Shown: positions 35,440 through 43,132 of the stretch, in pieces
Numbering within the stretch: position 1 is the first letter of the stretch
How the letters are laid out: each line of letters begins with the position of its first letter
NCBI RefSeq assembly: GCF_000695625.1
Contig: NZ_JMQI01000083.1
Coordinates: 62,001 to 126,000, forward strand
DNA: 64,000 nucleotides
Source of the DNA: Amycolatopsis rifamycinica
GTDB taxonomy: Bacteria; Actinomycetota; Actinomycetes; Mycobacteriales; Pseudonocardiaceae
Direction: 5' to 3'
Program-made: the position numbers and the translations under genes
The notes under the pieces: model-generated
Databases searched by the model: none
Told to the model about the DNA's origin: nothing
What the model saw: only the letters and a program-made list of their open reading frames with translations

Positions 35440-38400
35440 GCCCGCACCAACCCGGTCTCGGCGTCCGCCGGGGTCAGCGCGAACACGACCGCGGCTGCGG
35501 AGACGTGCGGCCGGATGTCCCGGTAGCGCTCGTCGATCGAGGCGACCTCACGCCGTTCCTCCTCGTCCAAGCCCGCGAGCCGGTCCTCCATCGCGCGCAG
35601 GTCGCGGCGGCGCTGGGCTTGCTGGTCGTCGGTGAACAGCTTCTGCTCCTCGGCGCGGATCTCGCCCGCCAGTCGGTCGCGGGACTCCCGCAGGTTTTCC
35701 CGGAAGGCGGCGAAGATCTCGTGCACGCGGGCGATGTCGGAGCTCCGACGGCGTTCCAGGTCCTCGGTCACCCGGGTGTGCCGCGTCTCCGCCTTGCGCT
35801 TCATCGCGGCCTCCAACCGCGTGCGCAGCCGGGAACCCTCCGCGTTCCACATCTCGCTCAGCGCCGCGCGCACCTCTTCGCCGGCCAGCGAGAGGTCCTC
35901 GGCGTCCAGGGTGGCGTCGAGCACGTCCTCCACCTTCTGCTCGGCCATCGCGTTGCCGTGCATTCGGATGCCGGTCAGGAAGACCTCCTCGTGCAGCCGT
36001 AGCCCACCCCTGCCGACCAGGACCAGTCGGGACACCGCGGCCACGCACGACTCCGGCAGGTCCTCGGCGACGACCGCGGTCACGCGGTTTACCGGCGAGT
36101 CCACGCCGAACAGCGCGCTGCGCAGCACCCTCGTGGCGCGCTGCATGAGCCCGTGACCGAGGTGGACGTGCACCAGATTGGGCCTTCCCCGCGCGGCCGT
36201 GTCGTCGAACGTGATCGGACGGGGCTTGCCCGGCTCCAACCGGGTGTCCAGACCGCGCAGGGCGACCTGCCATGCCGCACCCAGGTTCGGCACCGTGAAC
36301 ACCGGAGCGTCGGTGTCCTCGGCGAAGGAGAAGTCCTCCATCAGGGGAGGCTGGGCGGTGAGGGTGAGAGCGGTGTCCACCACGCGGCGGGCGTTGGCGG
36401 GAGTCAGGTGCATCTCCGTCTTCCGAGCGTCGTACGTCCTGGAAAGCTCGGTGAGCCTGCGGTTGAGCTCCTGCCCGCCGGCAAGCGTGGAGTTGATGAC
36501 GGCGTTGCCGTCGTCAGGGGCCGTGCGCCGCGCCTTGCGCCCGCCGGGCACAGGCGCGAAATGGTCCTGCACGACCTGGTTGACCGAGTCGAGGTCGGCG
36601 GCCACCGTCCCGATCTTGTTCACGACCCGCTCGACCAGGAACCGGGCATCCCGCGCGTACCTGCCGTCGGAGGTGTCGGGGACGAACTGGAAGATCTGTG
36701 GCGTCTCACGCTGCCCGTACCGGTCGATCCGGCCGATCCGCTGTTCGAGCCGGGACGGGTTGAACGGGATGTCGAAGTTGACCAGCCGGTGGCAGTGGTC
36801 CTGGAGGTCGATGCCCTCGCCCGCGGAGTCGGTCGCCACCAGCACGCGCACCGGGTGCTTCGACGGGTGGGCGGTGAACCGGGCGCGGATGAGCTCCCGC
36901 TCTTCGGTAGGCGTGGAGCCCTGGATCGTCGCCAGCACATCGCCGTAGCCGCGTTGGGTCAGCACGTCCGCGATCCACTCCAGGGTGACCGCGTACTCGG
37001 TGAACACCACCACCCGCTCGTTGGTCCACGTGCGGCCATCGGGGCGGCACACCGCGTCGAGGAAGCCGATCAGCGCCTCCAGCTTCGAATCCGGCCGCTT
37101 CTCGTACCGGCCACCCCAGGCGATCAGGGTCTCGACCTCCCGGCCGGTCGCGGCGACCAGCGGATCCGAGCGCTTGCTCTGCCGTAGAGCGGTGAACTCG
37201 GGGTGCTCGGCGTCGCCCTCCTCCTCGTCGGACTGTCCGCTGCCCAGCACCTCCGTGTAGTACTGGTCTTCGTCGTCGAAGTCGAGCTGACGCCCCGTGT
37301 CCGCAGCCTGTTCATACAGTTCCAGCGTGCGCGCGAAGGCCCAAGGGCTGGACAGGAAGCGCTTCTTTAGCAGCATCGCCACCAGCCCACCGGAATGCCC
37401 TCGGCCGTTCGCACGGGCGCTGTCGGCGAGGATGCGGTCCAGCAGGGCGAAGTGGCGCTCCTCCTGCTCGTCGAGGGTGAAGGGGATCTCCTTCAGCTCC
37501 CGGGCGCGGAACCCCTTCTCCGGCAGCTCTGACTTCAACCGGCGCACCGCGACCTCCCGCAGCGCACGCTTGTCCAGTGTCGCGCCCCGGGTGAACCGGC
37601 GGCCGTCGATCATCTCCATGAGCGCGGTGAACGACTCCGAGTAGCCGTTGTGCGGGGTCGCGCTGAGGAACAGGCGGTGCTCGCACTTCTCGGCCAGCGC
37701 TTTCGTCGCGATGGTGCGCTGGCTATCCACGGCGTAGCCCCGCCCTCCGGGGGCAGTGGTCGGGCTCGCGGGTGCGACGTGGTGCGCCTCGTCGACCACC
37801 AGCACGTCGAAGGCGAAGCGGCGCGCCGACCTGGTGTCCGACACATCGGCGAACACGTCGCGCAGCAGGCGCTGCGCCCGGAGGGTGGGCAACCACGACA
37901 TGCTGACGATCACCCTGGGGAACAGCCGGAAGGGGTTGGCTGCCAACCCGTGGCTGCGCCGGACCCGCGCCATCAGGGCGCTGTTGACGATCACGAACTC
38001 CAGGCCGAACTTCTCCCGCATCTCGTCCTGCCACTTCAGCGCGAGACTGGGCGGGCAGACGATGACAACCGAACGCGCGCGGTGCCGAAGCAGCAGCTCC
38101 TGGACGACAAGCCCGGCCTCGATGGTCTTGCCCAGGCCGACGTCGTCGGCGAGTAGCAGATTCGTCCGCGACGACTGGAGTGCGCGTCGCAGCGGTTCGA
38201 GCTGGTACGCCTCCACGTTCGCGCCACTGCGGAACGGCGACTGGTAGGAATCCGCGTCGGCCGACGTCACGGCGCCCCAGCGGACGGCGTCCACGAAGGC
38301 TGCCAGCGTGGTCGGGTCGTCGAACCCGTCGGGGGTGATGGTCTCCGGCAGCCCCTGGTCCGGCGCGACGGTGTGCCCGACTTCCAGCTCCCACACCACG

Positions 38401-38615
38401 GTGAGCTCCTGCCCCAGGCGGTCCTCCTCCAACGACTGGAGGTTGACGGCGTGCGTGATGCCGGCGACCCCCTCGTCTGCAGGGCTGCGTGGCAGGCCCT
38501 GCCGACGGACCGACGCCACGGCCCACGTCGAACCTCGGACGTTGACGACCTGCCCAGGCTCGGGCACCGGCGGCAACGCCGCCGACCTGGGTGGATCGTC
38601 CGCCACGACCGTCAC
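35436..38615 (-). CDS. drmD: DISARM SNF2-like helicase DrmD
   Basis: A 1059-residue SNF2/HepA-type translocase. Walker A DDVGLGKTIEAG spans residues 157-168, VVDEAHH is near 275, LSATPHNG near 320, and motifs V-VI ATDSAGEGIDLQ and QRIGRIDRYGQ near 597-640. A long charged coiled-coil tail follows (~900-1040). DrmD with DrmMI defines class 1 DISARM. It is the first gene of the operon, 81 bp from the divergent regulator, with a palindromic operator between them. ATG 38615 fits the family start. Confidence 0.93.
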   Translation of the reverse strand: MTVVADDPPRSAALPPVPEPGQVVNVRGSTWAVASVRRQGLPRSPADEGVAGITHAVNLQSLEEDRLGQELTVVWELEVGHTVAPDQGLPETITPDGFDDPTTLAAFVDAVRWGAVTSADADSYQSPFRSGANVEAYQLEPLRRALQSSRTNLLLADDVGLGKTIEAGLVVQELLLRHRARSVVIVCPPSLALKWQDEMREKFGLEFVIVNSALMARVRRSHGLAANPFRLFPRVIVSMSWLPTLRAQRLLRDVFADVSDTRSARRFAFDVLVVDEAHHVAPASPTTAPGGRGYAVDSQRTIATKALAEKCEHRLFLSATPHNGYSESFTALMEMIDGRRFTRGATLDKRALREVAVRRLKSELPEKGFRARELKEIPFTLDEQEERHFALLDRILADSARANGRGHSGGLVAMLLKKRFLSSPWAFARTLELYEQAADTGRQLDFDDEDQYYTEVLGSGQSDEEEGDAEHPEFTALRQSKRSDPLVAATGREVETLIAWGGRYEKRPDSKLEALIGFLDAVCRPDGRTWTNERVVVFTEYAVTLEWIADVLTQRGYGDVLATIQGSTPTEERELIRARFTAHPSKHPVRVLVATDSAGEGIDLQDHCHRLVNFDIPFNPSRLEQRIGRIDRYGQRETPQIFQFVPDTSDGRYARDARFLVERVVNKIGTVAADLDSVNQVVQDHFAPVPGGRKARRTAPDDGNAVINSTLAGGQELNRRLTELSRTYDARKTEMHLTPANARRVVDTALTLTAQPPLMEDFSFAEDTDAPVFTVPNLGAAWQVALRGLDTRLEPGKPRPITFDDTAARGRPNLVHVHLGHGLMQRATRVLRSALFGVDSPVNRVTAVVAEDLPESCVAAVSRLVLVGRGGLRLHEEVFLTGIRMHGNAMAEQKVEDVLDATLDAEDLSLAGEEVRAALSEMWNAEGSRLRTRLEAAMKRKAETRHTRVTEDLERRRSSDIARVHEIFAAFRENLRESRDRLAGEIRAEEQKLFTDDQQAQRRRDLRAMEDRLAGLDEEERREVASIDERYRDIRPHVSAAAVVFALTPADAETGLVRA

Positions 38616-38647
38616 GTGGTTCCCCTCTCCGGAAGTCGCTCGAAGTC

Positions 38648-38689
38648 ATCATCATGCTCTCTTGCGATTATCGCAAGGTCAGCTAGGCT
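38648..38689. promoter_or_regulatory. Back-to-back promoters over a 17-bp operator palindrome
   Basis: CTTGCGATTATCGCAAG (38661-38677) is a perfect palindrome with 7-bp arms. Each arm contains TTGCGA, a -35-like hexamer. Rightward, TTGCGA (38662-38667) is followed after 16 bp by TAGGCT (38684-38689), seven bases before the regulator GTG, so that message would be leaderless. Leftward, TTGCGA (38676-38671) is followed after 17 bp by GATGAT (38653-38648), serving drmD. Binding by the XRE protein would shut both at once. Confidence 0.65.
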
Positions 38690-38696
38690 CGGCCCC

Positions 38697-39797
38697 GTGA
38701 CGAGCGTCCCGAACCGCGTACGCGATCTGATCGAAGCGTCGGGCCTGACCCGCCGTGCCTTCGGGGCGCGGATCGGTCTCGACGAGTCCAAGCTGTCCAA
38801 GTCGTTGAGCGGGACACGACGCTTCTCCTCGGTCGACCTCGCCCGTATCGCCGAGACCTGCCACGTGACCGTGGACTGGCTGCTCACGGGAGACACGCCC
38901 GCGGTAAGCATGGCCGCCAGGACGACCGGCGGCAGCGCGCGTTCGGCCCTCGACGCCGCAGCCGGCTTCAGCGCTACCCGCACCGACCTGGCGACGCTCG
39001 GCTACTCCCAACAGTGGCGAACCCCGCCGTCCCGCCGTGTCACGGACCGGTACGCGGACGAAGGCCGAGACCTGGCGCACTGGGCAACCGAGGCGTGCGA
39101 CGGGTTCGGCTCTCCCTCCACCTCCGAGGACCTCAGCAGCCTGGTCGAGGCGGTCTTCGGCGTCGATGTGGCCGTGGTGGACCTCGACGCCGACTTCGAC
39201 GGCCTTGCCGTCTCCTCGGCGGACGTCAAGCTCATCCTGCTCGCCACCAACCCGCTTCCGTCGAGGCAGCGATTCACGCTCGCCCACGAGCTCGGGCACC
39301 TGCTCGCAGGCGACGACCAAGGCGTCCACCTCGACCGGGACGTCTTCGACCGCGCGCAAGCCAGAGAACCAGGCGAGGCACGAGCCAACGCCTTCGCTTC
39401 CTCGTTCCTCATGCCCGAGGCCGTGCTCCGCAGTGCCGCGCGAGCAGGCATCACGGAAGCGGCTTTCGCCTCGCTTGCGTGGGACTTGGTCGTCAGCCCC
39501 TCCGCGCTCGCCTACCGCCTGCTTCACTTGAGACTGATCGACGCGGGGACCTGTGACCGTTACAAGGTGATCACAGCCGCGAAGGCCGCGCACATGGCGG
39601 GTCGTGGTGAAGAGTTCGCCCGACAAGTCGCCGCATCGAGCACCCCCCGGCCACCCGGCCTTTTGATGAGAGACGCCTATGCCGCCTACGAGACCGGGAA
39701 GACCACGCTCAGGCCGTACGCGAACCTCCTGGGCGTCGACGTCGACGTCCTCCGCGACTCGATCGAGGCCGACACAGCAGTGGACGGCGCCCTGTGA
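38697..39797 (+). CDS. XRE-family regulator fused to ImmA/IrrE metalloprotease
   Basis: A 366-residue protein. The N-terminal XRE helix-turn-helix (VRDLIEASGLTRRAFGARIGLDESKLSKSLSG, residues ~8-39) joins an ImmA/IrrE (COG2856) zinc protease with H-E-L-G-H in LAHELGHLLAGD near 197-208 and a downstream Glu region EARANAFASSFLMP. Such proteins act as repressors inactivated by self or partner cleavage under stress or phage attack. GTG 38697 is likely leaderless. It overlaps the PIN gene as GTGA and is divergent from the DISARM operon, so it is the prime candidate DISARM regulator. Confidence 0.88.
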   Translation: MTSVPNRVRDLIEASGLTRRAFGARIGLDESKLSKSLSGTRRFSSVDLARIAETCHVTVDWLLTGDTPAVSMAARTTGGSARSALDAAAGFSATRTDLATLGYSQQWRTPPSRRVTDRYADEGRDLAHWATEACDGFGSPSTSEDLSSLVEAVFGVDVAVVDLDADFDGLAVSSADVKLILLATNPLPSRQRFTLAHELGHLLAGDDQGVHLDRDVFDRAQAREPGEARANAFASSFLMPEAVLRSAARAGITEAAFASLAWDLVVSPSALAYRLLHLRLIDAGTCDRYKVITAAKAAHMAGRGEEFARQVAASSTPRPPGLLMRDAYAAYETGKTTLRPYANLLGVDVDVLRDSIEADTAVDGAL

Positions 39798-40333
39798 CCA
39801 CGTTCCTGTTCCCGGACAACACCGTGTTGTGCAACTTCGCCGCCGTCGATCGCCTCGACCTGCTCGAATCGGCGTTGAACCACCGTGGCAGGTGGACGGA
39901 AGCAGTCGCCTACGAGGCATCGAGGTCTGTTTCGTCGCTCCCCGTCTTGGCAAGTGTTGTCAGCGACGGCTGGCTCGGAGAGCCGATCAGGATCGATGCC
40001 GAGTCCGACATCCAGGAGGTCAACCGATTACGACGAGCGGTCTTCGGTGGCATGGATCATGAACCTCTCAAGCACCTCGGGGAGGCTGAGACATGCCATC
40101 TCATCCTGAACGATGACCGGTTCACCGGTTCGTGGTGGATATCAGACGACCGCGAGGCCCTGCGCTACGCCCGGTTCCAAGGCATAACGACCCGGGAAAC
40201 GATCGACATCGTCGCCATCGCGGTGGCCCAAGGCGACATCGCCGAAACCCAAGCGTTCGACCTCATGCACAAGATGGTGCAGGCCGGTAGGTCCCCCCAC
40301 CTTCCACGCACAACAGCGCAGCTTCGCCACTGA
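39794..40333 (+). CDS. PIN-domain protein coupled to the XRE-protease
   Basis: A 179-residue protein with a PIN-like acidic set: Asp8 in FPDNTVLCNF, L-G-E-A-E near 95-99, and the paired D-D-R-E-A near 116-120, followed by G-I-T-T-R-E-T as in the VapC/DUF3368 branch. PIN proteins are Mg-dependent RNases, often toxins. The start GTG lies within the upstream stop (GTGA). The pair resembles a toxin-antitoxin unit in which the HTH-protease is the antitoxin side. Its link to DISARM is inferred from position. Confidence 0.8.
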   Translation: MTTFLFPDNTVLCNFAAVDRLDLLESALNHRGRWTEAVAYEASRSVSSLPVLASVVSDGWLGEPIRIDAESDIQEVNRLRRAVFGGMDHEPLKHLGEAETCHLILNDDRFTGSWWISDDREALRYARFQGITTRETIDIVAIAVAQGDIAETQAFDLMHKMVQAGRSPHLPRTTAQLRH

Positions 40334-40773
40334 CATTACCGCGAGCGGACCGGTGAGGTGCCGCCGCCGCAGGACACCGATGTGGGGTTCGGGCATGGGA
40401 TCGGGTGGTCACGCTCGGGACCGAATCCAGCTGCCCGGGTGTTCTCCTCGACGCGGCGGGCTTTGCGACCGACGGGACGCACGCCATGAGTGAGCCACGC
40501 CCGGACCCGGGTGGCGGCCGCTGAGAAAGCGCTCCGACGGTCACCTCGACCGAGCCTGGCCGGGCACCGGTCGTGGCACCAGTCAATAAGCGACCGAGTG
40601 AGTGCTGAAATCCAACGCGTGCGCAGAAGTTCAAGCGACGTCGCGCGAACGTCTAGCACAGGTCGTACCCCGTAGGAGACCAACGGGAACAGTGCTGACC
40701 TGGGCTTATGTGCTTTACTCCGCGCTGGGCTCGCGAGGGAACAGCGCTGACCAGCGGAAGCCCTTGATCATGT
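40334..40773. other. Non-coding stretch between the defence island and tRNA-Arg
   Basis: About 440 bp with no reading frame I can support; short open frames on both strands lack ribosome sites and family features. It contains the near-identical direct repeat at 40685-40752. Base composition is slightly lower in G+C than neighbouring genes. It probably includes the junction between the island and the core chromosome, but no integrase or clear attachment duplicate is visible. Confidence 0.5.
40685..40752. repeat. Short direct repeat next to tRNA-Arg
   Basis: GGGAACAGTGCTGACC (40685-40700) recurs as GGGAACAGCGCTGACC (40737-40752), 15 of 16 bases identical, 52 bp apart. It sits 22 bp from the tRNA 3' end. 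It could be integrase arm sites or remnants of an insertion; the pair is short enough to be accidental. Confidence 0.45.
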
Positions 40774-40849
40774 TGGTGCCCCCGGCAGGATTCGAACCTG
40801 CGACACCCGCTTTAGGAGAGCGGTGCTCTATCCCCTGAGCTACGAGGGC
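40774..40849 (-). tRNA. tRNA-Arg (anticodon CCU)
   Basis: Read on the minus strand the gene folds as a full cloverleaf. Acceptor GCCCTCG pairs with CGGGGGC (one G-T pair). The D arm contains AGCTCAGGGGATAGAGCA. The anticodon stem CCGCT/AGCGG encloses CTCCTAA with anticodon CCT, and GGTTCGAATCC forms the T arm. The 3' CCA is encoded (40774-40776). It reads the rare Arg codon AGG. tRNA genes like this are common integration sites, and it borders the DISARM island. Confidence 0.95.
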
Positions 40850-40924
40850 GTGCTACTACCGGGTCAGCTTAGCGGGCCTCACCCGCACCGGGCGCCTGGG
40901 GCGACCCGACTCTCGTCGTCACCC

Positions 40925-40947
40925 AGGTGAGTGGTTCTCACTCGCCT
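40925..40947. other. Stem-loop in the tRNA-Arg / response-regulator gap
   Basis: AGGTGAGTG (40925-40933) and CACTCGCCT (40939-40947) pair with one G-T wobble around a five-base loop. It lies in the 261-bp gap between the divergent tRNA and the gene at 41111, so it is not an obvious terminator. Nothing else in the gap is supported. Confidence 0.4.
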
Positions 40948-41110
40948 CCCACATGGCGGATACACCGCAGCGCGGGCTCTACTGAACCTGACCTGGACGG
41001 ACCAGCCCGTCACCTGGTCGTGTCTGGTTTCGAACTGCTGAACAACAGTAGGTAACCTTCGTTAACGGGACGCGGGGAGCCGCTCCCACCGGCTGTTGCG
41101 GAGGGCTTCG

Positions 41111-41764
41111 TTGATCAAGCTCATGTTCGCCGACGACGAGGAACTGGTGCGCTCGGGACTGCGCGCGATGATGTCCGGGGCCCAGGACATCGAGATCGTG
41201 GGCGAGGCGAGCGATGGCAGATCCGCCGTGGAGGTCGCCCGGCGGTATCACCCCGATGTTGCCCTGCTCGACATCAAGATGCGGGCTCCTGACGACGGCA
41301 TTCGCGCTCTCCGGGCCATCCTCGCCCTCCCCGATCCGCCCACCGTGGCCATGCTGACCACCTTCGACATCGACGAGTACGTCAGCCTTGCGCTCAGGCT
41401 CGGCGCCAACGGGTTCCTGCTCAAGGACATCGACCCGGCCGCGCTGCTCAGGGCCGTTCGGGACCTGGCGAGGGGCGGGGCTGTTCTGGACCCGGGTGTG
41501 GCCGCGCGGATGGTTCAGTCGCACCGGGACGAACAACGCGCCGCTCAGCCCGCCCGGAAGCTGCTCGCCTCGCTGTCCGAACGCGAACGTGAGGTGGTCG
41601 CCCTGATCGGCCAGGGACTGTCCAACGCCGAGATCGGGGGTCGGCTGCACCTCTCCGAAGCCACCGTCAAGGGGTACGTCTCCGCCGTGCTCTCCAAGAT
41701 CGGTGCGGCGAACCGGGTGCAGGCCGCGCTGCTGGCCTACCGCGGTGGGCTGCTCGACCAGTAA
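41111..41764 (+). CDS. NarL/LuxR-family response regulator, no adjacent kinase
   Basis: A 217-residue regulator. The receiver domain has the acidic pair D-D-E, phosphoacceptor Asp in ALLDIK (~52) and Lys in FLLKDID (~103). It is followed by a LuxR helix-turn-helix (LSEREREVVALIGQGLSNAEIGGRLHLSEATVKGYVS, ~155-191). TTG 41111 is chosen because GGAGG lies six bases upstream; ATG 41123 would remove the first beta strand. No sensor kinase is adjacent. The next gene begins directly after its stop, so the membrane channel is in the same operon. Confidence 0.88.
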   Translation: MIKLMFADDEELVRSGLRAMMSGAQDIEIVGEASDGRSAVEVARRYHPDVALLDIKMRAPDDGIRALRAILALPDPPTVAMLTTFDIDEYVSLALRLGANGFLLKDIDPAALLRAVRDLARGGAVLDPGVAARMVQSHRDEQRAAQPARKLLASLSEREREVVALIGQGLSNAEIGGRLHLSEATVKGYVSAVLSKIGAANRVQAALLAYRGGLLDQ

Positions 41765-42373
41765 ATGCTGCTCACGGCGCTGGAGTTCGTCGGGCTCGTC
41801 GCCTTCGCCGCGTCCGGGGCGCTCGCCGCGGTGCGGGCGCGGCTCGATGTCTTCGGTGTTGTCGTGGTCGGGCTCACCACCGCTCTCGGCGGCGGGGTCA
41901 TCCGGGACGTCCTGCTCGGCATCCACCCGCCCACGACGCTGCGGAACTGGCCCTCGCTCGCCGTCTGCGCCGGGACCGCGCTGGCCGTCTTCGTCTTCCA
42001 CCCGCAGGTCGCGCGGCTGCGGCGGGGTGTCCTCCTCGCGGACGCGCTCGGGCTCGGCGTCTTCGCCACCGCCGGGACGACCATCGCGCTCAACGCCGGT
42101 GCCACCGTCTACGCCGCGTGTCTGATCGGGATGACGACCGGCATCGGGGGCGGGGCCGTGCGCGATCTGCTGCTCCGGGAAATCCCGCTCGTCCTGCGGA
42201 AGGAGATCTACGCCGTGGCCGCGCTGGCCGGCTCGGCGCTCGTGGCCGCCGGTCACGCTGTGCGACTGCCGGCGGGGCCCGTGACCGTCGCCGCGGCCGC
42301 TGTGGTGGTCGGCGTCCGGATGGTTGCGCTCTGGCGGCGCTGGAACGCGCCGGTCGCGCGCGGTCCCGAGTGA
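41765..42373 (+). CDS. TRIC/UPF0126-family membrane channel protein
   Basis: A 202-residue, about seven-helix membrane protein made of two homologous UPF0126 halves. Each has the G-G-G-x-x-R-D signature: GGGVIRDVLLG near 44-54 and GGGAVRDLLLRE near 130-141. Bacterial relatives form trimeric, potassium-permeable (TRIC-like) channels. ATG 41765 follows immediately on the regulator's TAA, so translation is probably coupled. The physiological role in actinobacteria is unknown. Confidence 0.88.
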   Translation: MLLTALEFVGLVAFAASGALAAVRARLDVFGVVVVGLTTALGGGVIRDVLLGIHPPTTLRNWPSLAVCAGTALAVFVFHPQVARLRRGVLLADALGLGVFATAGTTIALNAGATVYAACLIGMTTGIGGGAVRDLLLREIPLVLRKEIYAVAALAGSALVAAGHAVRLPAGPVTVAAAAVVVGVRMVALWRRWNAPVARGPE

Positions 42374-42439
42374 CAAATCCTTTGTGAGTTCTCCGTGTGT
42401 TCTTAGGCGGGTCTCAGCACGCTGCGTAAAACTAGCGCC

Positions 42440-43132
42440 ATGCGCATCCTTGTGGTGGACGACGACCGCGCCGTCCGTGAGTCGCTACGGCGGTCCCTGG
42501 AGTTCAACGGCTACCAGGTCCAGCTGGCCAGCGACGGTGCGCAGGCCCTGGAGGCGATCATCGCCGACCGGCCGGACGCGATGGTCCTGGACGTCATGAT
42601 GCCCCGGCTCGACGGCCTGGAGGTCGCCCGCCGCCTGCGCAGCACCGGCGACGACCTGCCGATCCTCGTGCTCACCGCGCGCGACACCGTCTCCGACCGC
42701 GTGTCCGGGCTGGACGCCGGCGCCGACGACTACCTGCCGAAACCCTTCGCGCTCGAAGAGCTGCTCGCCCGGCTGCGGGCGCTGCTGCGCCGCGCCATCC
42801 CGGAGGGGCCGAACGGCCAGGCGTCGGAGGTCCTGTCCTTCGCGGACCTGACCCTCGACCCCGGCACGCGGGAGGTCCGCCGCGGCGGCCGCGAGATCAG
42901 CCTGACCCGGACCGAATTCGCTCTGCTGGAGCTGTTCCTCTCCTACCCGAAGCACGTCCTCACGCGGGGCCGGATCCTGGAGGAAGTATGGGGTTACGAC
43001 TTCCCGACGTCGGGCAACGCGCTGGAGGTCTACGTCGGCTATCTGCGCCGCAAGACGGAGGCGGAGGGCGAACCGAGGCTGATCCACACGGTGCGGGGAG
43101 TGGGGTACGTCCTGCGGGAAACCCCGCCGTGA
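42440..43132 (+). CDS. mprA: OmpR-family response regulator MprA-like
   Basis: A 230-residue regulator. The receiver domain has D-D-D at the N-terminus, phosphoacceptor Asp in MVLDVMMP (~53) and the PKPFALEELLARLRALLRR junction (~102-118). It ends in a winged helix with VWGYDFPTSGNALEVYVGYLRRK and a VRGVGYVLR end. Sequence and synteny (mprA-mprB, then pepD, moaB2 and mscL downstream) match the mycobacterial MprAB envelope-stress system. It overlaps the kinase gene as GTGA. MprA-type operator boxes were not searched systematically. Confidence 0.9.
   Translation: MRILVVDDDRAVRESLRRSLEFNGYQVQLASDGAQALEAIIADRPDAMVLDVMMPRLDGLEVARRLRSTGDDLPILVLTARDTVSDRVSGLDAGADDYLPKPFALEELLARLRALLRRAIPEGPNGQASEVLSFADLTLDPGTREVRRGGREISLTRTEFALLELFLSYPKHVLTRGRILEEVWGYDFPTSGNALEVYVGYLRRKTEAEGEPRLIHTVRGVGYVLRETPP

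Noticed and set aside
40334..40770. Short open frames on both strands next to tRNA-Arg
   Set aside because: None has a ribosome site, a recognisable motif, or consistent third-position G/C bias.
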